DNA of 64,000 nt from positions 455,125 to 519,124 of the forward strand of contig JAINUG010000020.1 in assembly GCA_029706075.1 (NCBI GenBank), read 5' to 3'. The translations under genes were made by a program, and so were the position numbers. This DNA comes from Aldrovandia affinis (Eukaryota > Chordata > Actinopteri > Notacanthiformes > Halosauridae). This document shows, in pieces, positions 35,022 through 47,227 of this stretch. The stretch's first letter is position 1; every line of letters starts with the position of its first letter. Under the pieces are notes generated by a model. It was not told the DNA's origin. It worked only from the letters and a program-made list of their open reading frames with translations, and searched no databases.

Positions 35022-35261
35022 ATTTATGATTATGTTAGTCCAATTACTTTTGAGCCCCTAAAATTGGGGGAGCTATGTATAAAAATGGTTGTAATTCCTA
35101 CACGGTTCATACAATATTTTGGAAAAAAACCTTAAATTAAAGCTGAAAGGCTACACTTAAAGCACATCTTGATTGTTTCATTTCAAATCCATTGTGCTGG
35201 AGTACAGAGCCAAAATGATGAAAATTATGTCACTGTCCAAATACTTATGGACCTGACTGTA

Positions 35262-38200
35262 TTAGCAGATGAATAAAGATAGAAAACATACATGCTATGG
35301 ATTTATCATGCCAGCATCATCTGTACAACATTTGGAGTTGACTGAATAAAAACTGCCGAGATAATCTGGTCTTCTGTAAAGCCAGGGGGTAGTGTCCTCT
35401 CTTTTTATTTATTTTTATTTTTTTTAGTGTCCCAAAAATCTCTCCAAACCTCTCCAAACACAGAGTCCCACACACATTACACATATTGCATCCCTTTTCC
35501 ATTACTGTAAAACACATTCAATTACTATATAGACAAATAGGAACCAAATATGGGGAACATTATTATACAACTTGTCATGTTTGATCAATTACAACTCAAT
35601 TGCGGTTTGAACCCAATTACAACCAAAATACAATGAACACAATTGCTTTGATCACTGAGCTGAAATACTCATCCATACATAAAAGTGCAGACAATGTCTT
35701 GGGCCATTAGCTTCTCTGTTTGACAGGTAGTGACAGGAGGGACGTCAAGAAGGCTGATCCAGGCTGTCTCTCAAACATTAAAATGTTTTAATTAAAAAAA
35801 CTCAGAACTCTGAATTAATTCATGTATAAAAGCATGTATAATTGTATACAATGTATAATTCCATTGGGGGCAGCTGAAATGTTGCATTCCTTCATAATCA
35901 AGGTGCTCCTCCCTTCCTTCTGTCATGCCAAACCTTGTAGCAGACCTCCAATGCTGTGATGCTAAGGTTACCACCGTTACCAGTGGGAACAAGGCCACAG
36001 CTGATCAGCTTGGAGGATGGGATATTGGCGATTCTCATCACTGAGAACATGAATAACAAATTGTCATGAATTGTTCCCAAAGTCATTTCTAGACACAAAA
36101 CAGAATGGTTATGAATTGCACACAAGCACCAGAGCCTCCATGCTTGCAATGCAATAATTTTTCATGCATAAACCATTTCCATTAAAAGCAAGAAAACTAA
36201 CGGATGACATGAGTAAAGGTGAGTAAACAACTGAATCTATTCTGCAATGCCATAAAGCCAGCACAAGGAGGCAATTTTTTTGGAAAGAATTGGCTGTGAA
36301 TATGTCCGTATGGTTTCAACGAATGATAATAAAACAAACACTGTAGAGGTTTTAATGTGAAGAAAGCTATAAATAATGACTTAATGATCCAGTCTAAACT
36401 TGGATCCAGTCCTTCAAGAAATTCGTCCTCCCGTCACATTTGCTGTCTGCTTGGGAAAACAATACAACAGAATAAATCAAGACCCTTTCATGTGGAATGG
36501 TACCATCTAGCACTTTTGAATGCCTACGTATAGTTTGTTTTGACAAAAGTATGATTTCATAACCATATTAATTTGGGGTGGATGAGGCTACGTGGCTGAT
36601 CCACTGACGGTCAGGCAGAAAACCACCACAAAATCTTTACCAAGCATAGCAGCAGAACCAGAAGAAGAAAGAAATTGTGACTGACTTGGCAAGACAAAGA
36701 ACATTTTTTATAGCCTTCCTCTGACACAAACAATGATAACAAGGATAGACACATCCTCTCATGCTAGCGGTGTGTTCTCAAAACAAGAACAGAAACAAAT
36801 CCCACAATGCACTCCTCCCCAGAGGAGAGTCCTATAATTAATGAGTTGGTTACACAGGTGATAAGGAGCCAGTGAAAAATAAAAAAGGTTTCTTGCATGT
36901 CTTTGATTAATTAGGTGTTCTGTATCCCCTAGACCCTCTTGCGCTTGTGGGATAGGGTCAAAGTTCAAAAGCATGTCCACTTTGTCTGACGGGATAATAA
37001 GGCCTTCTGAGTCTCCTAGATCAGCCTTGTGCGTATGGCAGGGTCAAAAGTTCAACTAGATCCTATCCTTGTGGATCCCTGATTGACCCTTAAATAATGA
37101 AATCATCTGGCCCTCTCTGGTTTCTTCAGCTCACATGGGTCCCCATAGAGTTCACAGGTACAAAGGTCATTCGTTTTTTATTTTCTTATCGTTTTCAAAC
37201 ATGGTCTCTATTTTTATTGTTTGTTGTATTGTTTCATGTTTTTATTTGCAGTGTTTGATGCAAAACACCTACTTACCACTGGAATACCAATGAAAACTCT
37301 TGCATTGATTACGTATCTTGGTACAATGCAACTTGGTGTGGGTTTTTTTGTGTTTTTTTTCCATTGTTCAGCATCCCCTCTAGATACATAAATTAAATTA
37401 AATAAATCTGGGTGACTCTTTCATCCCAAAGGCCAGGTTTGAATAGAGTATGTACATAGGCTTTTGTGACCCCATCGCGGGAGAGGAACTGTCCATTCAG
37501 ACCCACAAACCGTGCCAAAAGCTAAAACGGGGAACTTCAGCACCAAGGACAGGTACTCAACCCTGTCACGTGCAGCACACCTGCAGCACGACACGGCAGA
37601 TGCAGAAAATGTTCTAATCAGCTTAGCAAGAGCAAGAAGGCACAGCTCCTTAGTTCCAGGCCTTAGTTTTCCCCCTTTTTTAACCAATTAAGACAAGAAA
37701 CGTTGACTGCCAAATTGTTTTATGTGTGTCGGGGTTACCGCATTTTGGGGCATGTAATTTCTGATTATGCGTTTCATAACTAGATTTTACCCACCGATAT
37801 GTAGAAACCGAAGTAATTTTAAAACGTGGTCCGAGAAAAGCTATACGCAAATCTAAGAAGTCATCGCTAAATCCGTGTTTTTGCTACACATGCTATGTTA
37901 ATCTCTATGTGATATCACGTGCTTCCAATCTGGTCCCTTTCACAACTATATGCGCCTGAAAGTTGCCATGTGTGACTCAATGCTCAGCAACAAGCAATTT
38001 ATTTTACATTTTTACGTTTAATGCCTCTGCTCGCGCATCACGTGGTGCCCTCTCCAACTGGCTCAAGCTGGCGGTCACCTTTGAGAATTCCTATTTCCAG
38101 GCCTTGTCTACCACTCGCGCCTCCGTGCGGGGCTTGCCTGTAACCATGCCGATCATTTACTGTTCATCAATAAACTCATTTTAGATCTGGAAGTCTGCCT

Positions 38201-38630
38201 GGTTGAAATGACTTTGAACATATAATTGGGACTAGTACTTCCTGAAGGATACCAGCACCTTTTGTATGACGAGTCCAGCTTGACTGATGTGGGCCAAGGA
38301 AACTCCAACACAGCAACATGCCTGTACAATCAGCACTATGAAAAAGATAAATGTAAAACTACCTGCTATAGCGGATTTAATTCTAGATAATCTACCTATG
38401 GACTATCTGCTATAATGGGTTAGGATGGCTAGTGTTAGGATAGTTGTTGCAGTCTTGATACAGTACTAACTAGGTACGGAGTAGAGTATAGGCTATACCC
38501 TACTATACAAGAGTGAAGTTTCACTTTTTTATTTTTTATTAAAAAATTGAAATCAAATTTTTTTTTGTATATATCCAAATTCAGAAATGAGAGACTGGTG
38601 CAGCCACACTTATAGGCATTCCCTAAAACC
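35262..38630. other. Non-coding intergenic sequence
   Basis: No gene recognised. A frame at 37963-38184 (ASARASRGALSNWLKLAVTF…) followed by AATAAA at 38170 looks slightly non-random but matches no family I know. A minus-strand frame at 35898-36149 is also unrecognised. Confidence 0.4.
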
Positions 38631-38871
38631 TTTCAGAGGGGTGCAAAGATAAGTTTCCACAGTGAGTGGTATAAGGCCCACCCATGGCTAGAGTATTCAC
38701 AGTCCAAAGATGCAGCATATTACTTTCCTTGCAGACACTTTGCTCTTCCAAACGCCCATAAGAGCGTGTTCACTTCCATAGGTGGGTACCTAATTGGAAG
38801 AAAGCCACATTTAAAGACAGTGGATTTTGTGTACATGCAAAATCAGAGAGCCTCCTGTGTTTTAGGCTATA
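38631..38871 (+). pseudogene. hAT/ZMYM-type TTF zinc-finger fragment
   Basis: An open stretch of about 80 codons reads FHSEWYKAHPWLEYSQSKDA, AAYYFPCRHFALPNAHKS and the VFTSIGGYLIGRKPHLK region. The WL-YS--KDAA-C--CR-F pattern is the TTF zinc finger at the start of many hAT transposases and ZMYM-type derived proteins; the first Cys is Tyr here. No start codon or downstream dimerisation domain is present, and the solo LTR begins two bases after it ends. Confidence 0.6.
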
Positions 38872-38872
38872 G

Positions 38873-39808
38873 TGTTATATTCTGAGTTTATGTTTCTGTA
38901 CTTCGTGTATTTATTATCTGTCATGTCTCTTTATTCTGTTGTCAGCTTTGCGTTTCTCATTGTTCTGTCACGTTCTGCTCTCCCGTCTGTTATCGTTCCT
39001 GTTCCGTTTATTTCTAGATCCACTCCTTGTCTTGTCATGCACTTCGGTGTTTAGAATTTACGGGTTTCCTCCGCCTTCGCTTATTCTCTCGTTTTCTTCT
39101 TTCCTACTTTCGTGATCGCACTTTGTATATATTAGTCAGATGTGTACAGTACTAACTAACTAATCTACTAACGTTAGGGATTTAGATTTAGTTACTAACA
39201 CTACTAATCACTAATTATCTCACGCTTCCTACTACCGGCATTTCTCTCTCTCATTATCCTATCCCTGCTTAGTTTTCCGTTCTCTCTCATACGCACGCAA
39301 CGTTTCTCCTTGCGTACCTCCCCTTTTACTATGCACGTGTCTGCCTGTTCTCCCAGGTCGTTTATTGTCTATATGTTTGTATGGTTCAGTGTCCGTGTCT
39401 TACGTTTCCCTCTTGTTATGTAATTATCTCTTCCCTGTGTTCCAGCCTCTCTCCTCCTCGTTGTCTCACCTGATTTCTATTATGTCTCCTGTATATATGT
39501 TCAGTGTTTTCATTTCTCCGTGTCAGTACGTTGATTCTATTTCCTGAGCCTACCTTTCCGAAGCCAGAGTAATTAGCATTTCCCGAGACTACCCTTTGAT
39601 TACGACCCCGAGCCTGCCCAGCGACTTTGTCCTTTTGCCCTTCTGATTCCTGAGTATCGACCTTTTGACTGCCCTATTACTACTTCTCTCTGCCTCGCGA
39701 TTTTGTACCTCTGATTCGCTGATTCTTGGTTTTGACCCCTGCCTGTGAATAAACTACTCTTTTGCCTAATCCCTGATCTGCGTCTGGGTCCTTACCGCGG
39801 TCGTCACA
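38873..39808. repeat. Solo LTR with 5-bp target duplication
   Basis: A 936-bp unit starting TGTTATATTCTGAG and ending GGTCGTCACA, flanked on both sides by TATAG (38868-38872 and 39809-39813). GTGAATAAACTACTCTTTTG near its right end looks like an R/U5 polyadenylation signal, giving plus orientation. No internal retroviral-type coding sequence remains, as expected after LTR-LTR recombination. Confidence 0.8.
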
Positions 39809-40087
39809 TATAGATTATTTAGGCTAATAGGCTGTACTTTACATTGAGACATCATGGATAAAACATCATTTTGAGAAATAAACTTTTTCTTTTGAGTGTG
39901 CTGCACAAACCATAAATATTTTCCATTTGGTTGGTATTTTGTGCAATACCCTTATGCTGGACCTTCAGTCAAGCAAGCTGAGCAAGCTTCATGGTCAGCT
40001 TATTATGTTCTACAATAAGAGACTTACTCATCTGTGAAAAGGGTTTTGACCTGCAACACCTTAAAACTTTGTAGACCCCACTGGTGG

Positions 40088-40290
40088 TGGGTGGAAGTGT
40101 AGTATAATAGTTAGGGATTTGGACTTGCAATGCAAAAGTTGCAGGCTTGATTCCCAGGTGGGGCATTGCTGTTTTACCCTTAACCTGAATGGCTTCAGTA
40201 AATATCCAGCTGTATAAATGGATTCTATGTTAAAGAAATGTAAACTGTGGATTAGTTCACCTTCTAAATGCCTGTAATGTAATGCAATGG
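40088..40290 (+). mobile_element. SINE with UnaSINE-like TGTAA tail
   Basis: Head with GTTGCAGGCTTGATTCCCAG, body 'atatccagctgtataaatgg', and end AAATGCCTGTAATGTAATG. The CTGTAATGTAATG ending is the tail repeat known for eel UnaL2/UnaSINE1. Same family as 2460-2672. Confidence 0.8.
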
Positions 40291-40468
40291 TGTCATGAGA
40301 GCGATTGAGGTGGGGCACGACTTGCTTGGTCATCATTATTTCCTTAATTTGTTTTACGTTAGTATGTAACATGCAGTTTTCCATCTCATTGCCTTGTAGT
40401 CAACGTGCGCCCGTGGAACTCGAATGAAAATATGTTACATTGTATTATATTGTGATGGCTTTAAATGT

Positions 40469-40490
40469 GTGAGTCGTTCGTACGACTCAC
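40469..40490. repeat. Short palindrome
   Basis: GTGAGTCG and CGACTCAC arms around TTCGTA. Confidence 0.7.
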
Positions 40491-43400
40491 CACAGGCACT
40501 GCTGTATTCCAAAAACGATTCACCACGAACGCGCTTTTCACGGACGGCTCCCCGAAATCAGCCATTCGTTCAATCACAAGCGTTAACTACTTAAAGTAAG
40601 TCAGTTCTTGTTTGCGCTTTGGCAGATCCCGCGATGTACCGTGACCTCATTTGACCGTACACCTACCACTCTCCTTATAACAACGGCAACGTTTCAAGGA
40701 TGGCGCTGAGGCTGCTCTGTATTGGCATGGAAACAACAAGTGAACGACGAACACTATAGATGCACGGAAGAAGCACTCCAGCTTGACGTGGTTATACGCA
40801 CTTTCTCTAAGTATCTGCACTGAGTCCCCCGTATTTATCGCTAGATGTTTTCAGAAGAAAAATGTGCAAAGAGAGCAGGAAATGGTGGCAAATTGAGTTG
40901 CTTCTGCTGTGAGCGCACACAATTATCAACTGTGGGTATTTTCAAAAAATGGCTCTGTGGCTCCCTCTACTGGATTGGTGCGGTAAGTTCGCACAATTTC
41001 CACACTGCAGTCGCAACAGGTGTTTAATGGAATGAATGTGATTGGTGTGGAACGCATTAAAATACATCATCAAAACGGTAGCAGAGCTACCTGTGTGTGT
41101 GTGTATATATATGTGTGTGTTTGTGTGTGCAACCGGTGCGACCGTCCCCGACCTTCACGGGGCCCCACGATGAGAGGGGGAAAAGGAATTTAAATTGACA
41201 TTTCTTAAAGGAAGGGTTGGCTATTATAAACAATGGTTGCTAAGCAGTTGCTAAGTTTATGATGTCATCGCGTTGACAGCTAGGCCCCAGGCAGGTCGAC
41301 TCGCCCCGAGCCCTGCCCACCCCTTGAGATGGCCCTGTGTGTGTGTATATGTCAGTGTGTGTGTGTGTGGGGGGGTTAGGGTGAAAGAAGAGGGCATCAG
41401 CTGTTGATTCTATTAATTCTGTTGTCCGGGAAACAAGGTAAGAGGGTCCTCCTTCCCCACACACTAAAGCAGTCAGACCTGCACACACACACACACATAC
41501 ACCCACGTCTCTTCTTAATTACTTTATTGTTTTTCAGTGCCTGCATTTCATTCATTGTTCACTTTTTAAAATGCCCTGTTGATGCATTCAAGAAAACAAA
41601 AGCATAATATAACCCCATCCCCCTCCAAAAAAAACCAAACCCAACTGTACACCTGCATTTATAGTAGAGTTTATATATATATACACAGCCATTGACATGA
41701 AAAGTCATTGTGACCAGTGGCTCAGAAATGATGGCCACCAACACAGAAACCCTGATTCAGACCTGTTAAACAGTCTGGCATTCGCTGGGAAATACAATCC
41801 TGGCCATCTTCACATGGCTAACAAATGTGTCCCCAGCCCTGGTGCTAAAATGCCCCAGTCCAGCTGGGAATGGCTCTTTTCCCTGTGGTCTATCTTACTG
41901 CTCTTTTTAACCGCACTGTAGGTCAATGGACAGCAGACAGTATATAACATAGCACACTTTTACTGGCCTGTCATGGACTACTTTTGACCAAAAAACGTAT
42001 TGTGTGGCAGACTCTGGAAAATGCAAATTTGCTGAGTTGGCATATATACAATATCCTTTCCATTTGCAAGTCATGACATTTTTATAAGGTACGTTACAAT
42101 ATACAATAGAAAAGCAATGAGTTAAATGCAGCCATTTCAATACATTAAAATACATTTTGCATTCCAAATATCACATTTATTTTCCCATAGGCAGACCGCT
42201 TGTCACACTAAGAAAAAGCATTCCTTTAATTCCAATTGTTAGAAACCAATCATCAGTTATTAACTTTAGTAATACTTTAAGAAAACATTTCATATTCATA
42301 ACCAGAGATGTTTATCTTTTTTTATTTTTTTTATCTGTATAACGCCAAAAGAAAAACATATTTTGGCATCATTAGATACTGAATCAATCATGTCATTAAC
42401 CTGGTTGCACAGTTAACATTAACAATAGATCAAGTTACGATTAAGAGTTGGGTTTTTGTTTCGTATGGCAAGACAGTGGTCATGGGTTCGGAGATTGGAA
42501 ATGTATTTGGGTCATCGCAGCATACAGTGTTATGGATACAGTGTCCCTCTGGACTGGGACTTTAAATTTGCATTGAACCCCTTCCAGTGATCCAGTGTCC
42601 CGGGTTTTACGCACTGGTGCGTATGCTATAAGTGGACCATGTTTACCAGGCCTGTACTTTAACACTGTTATCTTCCTTGGTTTCAGACCCCAGAATAAAT
42701 TCATTGTTCGTCCCATCTGCATACAAACCAGAGATGCATAAAACATAGTAACTAGTCTATTGCCCTTTGTTCATACAAATGCTTATATATATACAGACAC
42801 ACTGGCTGTCAAAATAATGGAGTCCACCGGGGATAGTTTATAGAAATGCTCGAAAATGCAACAGGCTGTATCGTAGTTTAATTGTCCATTCCAAAGGAAT
42901 ACATAATGGCACGTTCCATTTCCCTCCGTTTCTTTTGTTTAGGGTGCTTACGTGAAGCTACACCATGCACACTTCATAGCGCTGGGACTTGGGTGCGTTA
43001 TTGCTCAGAGGAATGAGGTAAAAAAAAATATATGATCCGTATGCATTTTACCTAAGTGTAATATTGGCTGTAGTCTTCCCGTGTTACAGTACGCTGCTCA
43101 CTTCCTCGCGACTCCGTGACTTTGAATGCCAGAGTGTTGAACAGTACAGAATCTTCGGAAAATATAAATGCATAGAAGAGCTGTGTCAAATGTTCCGCTA
43201 AACCCCTTCTCTGAATGCGAAGCTGACGGACTATTCGTGTCGCGGGCGGAGAAAAAGGAGGGAGTGGAAGAGGAGGAGGTCTATAAGAGCAAACGCGGGG
43301 GACGAGACCGTTGCCTGTAGTTGAACGCGGTGGACGTAGTTGAACTCCAATGTTTTTGTTTGTTTTGTTTTGTTTTCGTTTTTGCCTGCGGCTGAGGACC

Positions 43401-43555
43401 GATCAGTCATGCTCAAATAGAACAACGGTAGATTAAAGCCTTCAAAAGGTGGTTCAATTAGGAAACGGATTTAACCCTGTTTAATTATAATAGTGAGGGC
43501 CCCACAGGTCGATCTGTAAAAGGTGTAATACGAATAAATACATAATAATAACAAT
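40491..43555. other. Non-coding intergenic sequence
   Basis: Contains small GT tracts (41090-41130, 41335-41370) and CA (41482-41500). No gene or complete element recognised. Confidence 0.4.
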
Positions 43556-43558
43556 ACG

Positions 43559-43614
43559 TGTATTATTATTATTATTATTATTATTATTAAGAGTAATAAT
43601 AATAATAATAATTA
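43559..43614. repeat. (ATT)n / (AAT)n microsatellite
   Basis: TTATTATTATT run followed by AATAATAATAAT, an imperfect inverted pair. Confidence 0.9.
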
Positions 43615-43899
43615 ACAATTAATGAGAAACAACTGATCTAGGCTATTCACGAAATGTATACTTACGAATGGTTACGAATGAAAATGTACGACTCTGGAAT
43701 GTTTACGTCCTTACTTCTGTACATTAGATGGGAGGACTAGGATTAGTTGTAGAGGACTGGTGTAAAGGCAATTTATAAACCACGAGGCATTTGTTGTCAA
43801 ATGTGTAAAAATATAAATGTCACAAAAGAAAAAAAAATGGTGGTTTTGTAATGGAAGTAAAAATACATGCTGGGTATGTTCTGATGAACAGTTTACATT

Positions 43900-43905
43900 T
43901 TTATT
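43900..43905 (-). promoter_or_regulatory. Candidate polyadenylation signal for the magix-like gene
   Basis: AATAAA on the minus strand, about 790 nt after the TAA at 44698-44696. I saw no other canonical hexamer on this strand between the stop and this site. AATAAA occurs by chance in AT-rich DNA, so it is only a candidate. Confidence 0.3.
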
Positions 43906-44695
43906 TTTAACTTTTTTAGGTATGATTAAACACTCTGGGGTTGTATTTAACAGGCCTCCAACATGATTGACTTTAAACTTTTATAAAATTAGCTATGGTA
44001 GAAAAGGGCATTTATAATGCGCTAATGAAAACAAGGGGATCAACATTAGAATCTGTTTAAATTAGGGCCTAAGGATGTTAAAGGATTTTAAAAAAACTTA
44101 AAAATGAAAATAACTGATTAAAAACATGAATTCACATTTGACCTACATTTGCCGTTCCTGGTCGTAGTTTCTCTTAAAGCTCTTAAATTCAGATCGGGTT
44201 CAAATGTACTTCACCCCTACCCCCTCCCCTCACCCACAGTAACTCTAAAGATTCTGCAACAGAGGCACATAATAAAATGTTAACATTCAAATCAAAAGGA
44301 ATGATTTTTAGTTATATTATATATACAGTATCTACGTATATGTATGGACATAGAGTTCAACATATGTAAATGCTTATGTAAATGTTTGTAAATTTTGGTT
44401 GTAAAATGAGGACAGCCATCAGGAAGTGGGCATAATAAAATGAGTTCTCAAGCTGTTCCCCGCTAGTGTCCTCTAGATGGCAGTAGCAGTTCATCTAGGT
44501 CTGATGAAATTGGCAACAGGTGTGAAGTTGGAAGTTTACAGCAAACGTTATGTTCAGTTTTTTGGCACTACATTTTGAGCGTAGTGTAGTGCCTTGGTCC
44601 TCATTAAACGTTTTTTGTGGTTGTGGGGGATTTTGCAGGTGTATCCCTCCCCCAGTGCCCCACACCTATGAGTTCTGTCCCGCTAACGGACCGCG
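43906..44695 (-). other. Presumed magix 3' untranslated region
   Basis: Sequence between the magix stop and the candidate polyadenylation signal. AT-rich apart from a C-rich stretch near 44215; no coding features. Confidence 0.35.
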
Positions 44696-45531
44696 TTACA
44701 GCCCCCCTCCTCTCCCATTCAGCCTGCCCCCCTCAACGAGCTGGCTCAGTTTCTGGGGGCTGGGTTTGAGCCAGGGGCCAGGTAGGAGAGCCCCATGGGG
44801 CTGCTGTGGGGCCCTTGGGTCGTACCACTCCTCAGCGAGGGACAGGCCCGAGACGCTGGCCCCCGAGACGCTGGCCCCAGACTCGGACTCTGCTGCCTCC
44901 GGCTCCAGGGACATGAGGAAGGAGAAGGGAGCTCTGTCAGGGCTCCTCTCCTCCCCTTCGCTCTCCTCGCTGTCCCTCTCCTGTCTGGGCCTGGGCAGCC
45001 TCTGCTCAGGGTTGGGGATGGGGAGGCTGGCTGGGGTCTCCTCTTCCTCTTCCTCCTCCTCCTCCTCCTCCTCCTCTCCCTTCATCCTCCTCTGCCTTGA
45101 GTTCAAGCTCGGCCTCTCCCGCCTCCCCCTCTCCCTCCCTGGCTCAGCTGCCCTCTCCTCCTCCTCCTCCCCCCAATCCTCCTCACTCCCGCCCCCCCAG
45201 CTCCTGGGTGCGTCCCGGGGTAAGCTCTGCGTGCCCCCCGCCGACCTCGACCTCCGACCCCGGCTGCCCCGCCCTTCTTTCCCCCCCCCTCCCTCTGGGT
45301 CGGTGTCTGGGGTCCTCCTCCCGCCCCCCCCCCCGCCCCCACCCCCCTTGGCCCCTCCCTTTCTTCCCAAACTGCCGCCCTTTCTCCCCCTTCCATTTCG
45401 AGCCCCCTTCTTTTTTTCCACCTTTGACCTCCGACCCTTCCTGACATGTGGGTCGGGCCCCTCTACTGCAGCCACACCCGGCTCTTCGGGGTGTGGTGAA
45501 GAGGAGGGGGGGGCTGTTCTGAGCTCACGGC
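44696..45531 (-). CDS. magix: MAGIX-like gene, terminal coding exon (charged C-terminal tail)
   Basis: This is the last coding exon of the MAGI-family gene. It starts right after a pyrimidine-rich acceptor (CCCCCCGCAG, 45541-45532) with two bases that complete the codon left by the donor at 57680, and reads 277 codons to TAA (44698-44696). The protein runs: a Ser/Pro/Glu start; a basic block (RKGRRSKVEKKK); a glycine run (about 45315-45350); further Arg/Gly and Ser/Glu blocks; a run of about 14 Glu (about 45043-45080); and a Ser/Gly/Glu region. Near the end is LLPGPWLKPSPQKLSQL (about 44735-44790). MAGIX and MAGI2 tails, as I remember them, end in a similar GPW(L/K)xP...LS motif, and the WL version is closest to MAGIX. 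The long opposite-strand frame here is a GC-rich shadow. The exon is separated from the PDZ exons by a 12-kb, repeat-filled intron. Confidence 0.7.
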
Positions 45532-45860
45532 CTGCGGGGGGAAGAAAATGAAGAGGGGGAAATAAATAACATGAATCACTGCTGAAGTGTTAAACCAATA
45601 TAAGTAAATAATGTCACAACACATACATATCTGCTCATGCAATACAAATGACATTGTAGACAAACGTACATTTCTTACATACTGTATATCCATGACAATC
45701 TAACACAACCTCTTAGTAAAATATTTTAAATATTATTAATAACTTTTCCAGTACAGGACAAGAGTTTAGCATGGCTGAGTGAAATTCTTGGTATCATAGC
45801 TGATATTCTATGCATTTGGACGATATTTTATGCACTTTGCAGATATTCAACTTTGTGCGC

Positions 45861-46493
45861 TTAAAGTATTAGTTCACCTAAAATCGGTAGTATAATTTTT
45901 TCCCGTCCAATATGATGTACTATGCATCCAAAGAAGTTTCTAGCAAATTCGCTGCCAATATGAATAGTGAATCCACCAACGGCTAGCACTGATGTCCGAA
46001 CACAACGGGAGTGTATGTACAGGTAGAATGCTCGTAAGTGCCTCCCAATAACTTATAACCAAGTCTCTGAGCCATGTGGTTCATTTGGAAGTTGAACATG
46101 TTGTATTGACCTCTTAGCTGATATTACTTTTTCCAGATAGAAGCATATGGTTTCAAAAAGAGTTGTGGTAGTGTGACGTGAATTTTAAGTAGTCTGCTTT
46201 CATCATACTTTTTCTAAGATACTATTAAAATATAATCCTATAAATTATATAAATGAAATACATGGCTGAGCGACTTGTTACTGCAAGGTGACTTTGGCAT
46301 GCAATTTCGAGCATGCTACTTGTGGCCACATATGCTCCCATTGTATTTTGACATCGGTGCTAGCCGTCGGTGGATTCACTATTCATATAGACAGCAAATT
46401 TTCTACAAAATCTTCTTTTGGGGTGCCCAGTACATCACATTGAAAACCAAAAAAACAATACTTACATCAATTTGGGATGAACAATCACTTTAA
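45861..46493. mobile_element. TTAA-flanked MITE with long inverted arms (Kolobok-like)
   Basis: TTAA at both ends (45861-45864 and 46490-46493). Termini AGTATTAGTTCACCT and, inverted, AGTGATTGTTCATCC. Inside, long inverted arms match: GTGAATCCACCAACGGCTAG and, inverted, GTGAATCCACCGACGGCTAG. No coding sequence. TTAA target and purine-start termini fit Kolobok better than piggyBac. Confidence 0.6.
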
Positions 46494-46530
46494 CATTGAG
46501 TTAAAAGGTCTGTCTCTGCCACTGTTTAAG

Positions 46531-46604
46531 CCACGGGTGTTCTGATTCACTGGGCCATTGTGAGTATTCCAGAAGGGACGTGGTCACAGATAGAACACCC
46601 GTGG
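46531..46604. repeat. Perfect 13-bp stem inverted repeat
   Basis: CCACGGGTGTTCT (46531-46543) and AGAACACCCGTGG (46592-46604), 48 nt apart. It lies just right of the MITE. Confidence 0.8.
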
Positions 46605-46824
46605 CTAGCCACTGGGACCTCCTGCACGTGGATACAGTATATGGAGGATGGGCAATGGCAGGGAAAACCTGGAGGTGAACATCTGCTCAGCGATCATAGT
46701 TTGAGGACCTCAGAGAGGTGACTGTTCGGTACAAAGGACAGCTCTATTCTGAGCTCTCGGGACAAACAGAGAAGCTCTTCTAATCCCTGAGCTCATGTTC
46801 CGGCTCACTCCACAGTCCTGCACA

Positions 46825-46955
46825 ATGGGCAGCCGTGTGGTATGGCATTTACGGAAATGAGGCTCTGCGCACAACAACACTGCTGTTGTACCCTTGAGGC
46901 AAGGTACTTAATCTGATTGGCTTCAAGTGAATATCCAGCTGTATAAAAATCTATA
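46825..46955 (+). mobile_element. SINE fragment
   Basis: Body words CTGTTGTACCCTTGAGGCAA and AATATCCAGCTGTATAAA match the SINE at 2460. Head diverged, tail absent. Confidence 0.6.
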
Positions 46956-47227
46956 AAAAAATCAATATGTCAACTGGGAAATCAGCATCTACTGTACTCT
47001 GGTGATGTTGCTGCATGCTTGCTGCTTCTTTAGCTAAAAGGCTGTCTCAAGTACATTGTGTGATGACCAACTGAACACTGGTAAAAATGTTAGTTTGTCA
47101 AAGAAAGCTGTTATTTATGTTAAGCTGTGTCGTCAATCTCCGACGTGCTCACACGATCGCTGTTCTATTCCAGAACGTTGTGTCCTTTTGTGACATCACT
47201 GCTCTGCCTCTAGGGGACATCTCTTTT

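Larger units (their letters stand above)
33263..35259 (+). mobile_element. Tc1-like transposon with nested SINE
   Basis: Ends CAGTCAGGTCCATAAATATT and (reverse complement) CAGTCAGGTCCATAAGTATT are inverted, flanked by TA (33261-33262 and 35260-35261). It contains a decayed DD34E transposase and a SINE at 33373-33754. Without the SINE it is about 1.6 kb, a normal Tc1 size. A related copy is at 48891-51273. Confidence 0.9.

Noticed and set aside
37963-38184. 73-codon frame followed by AATAAA
   Set aside because: No recognised family, no splice acceptor I trust, and short enough to be chance.
44550-45551. 333-codon plus-strand open frame rich in Ser, Leu and Pro
   Set aside because: It is antisense to the magix tail exon, where GC- and GAG-rich codons leave the opposite strand open; no domain and no exon signals on the plus strand.
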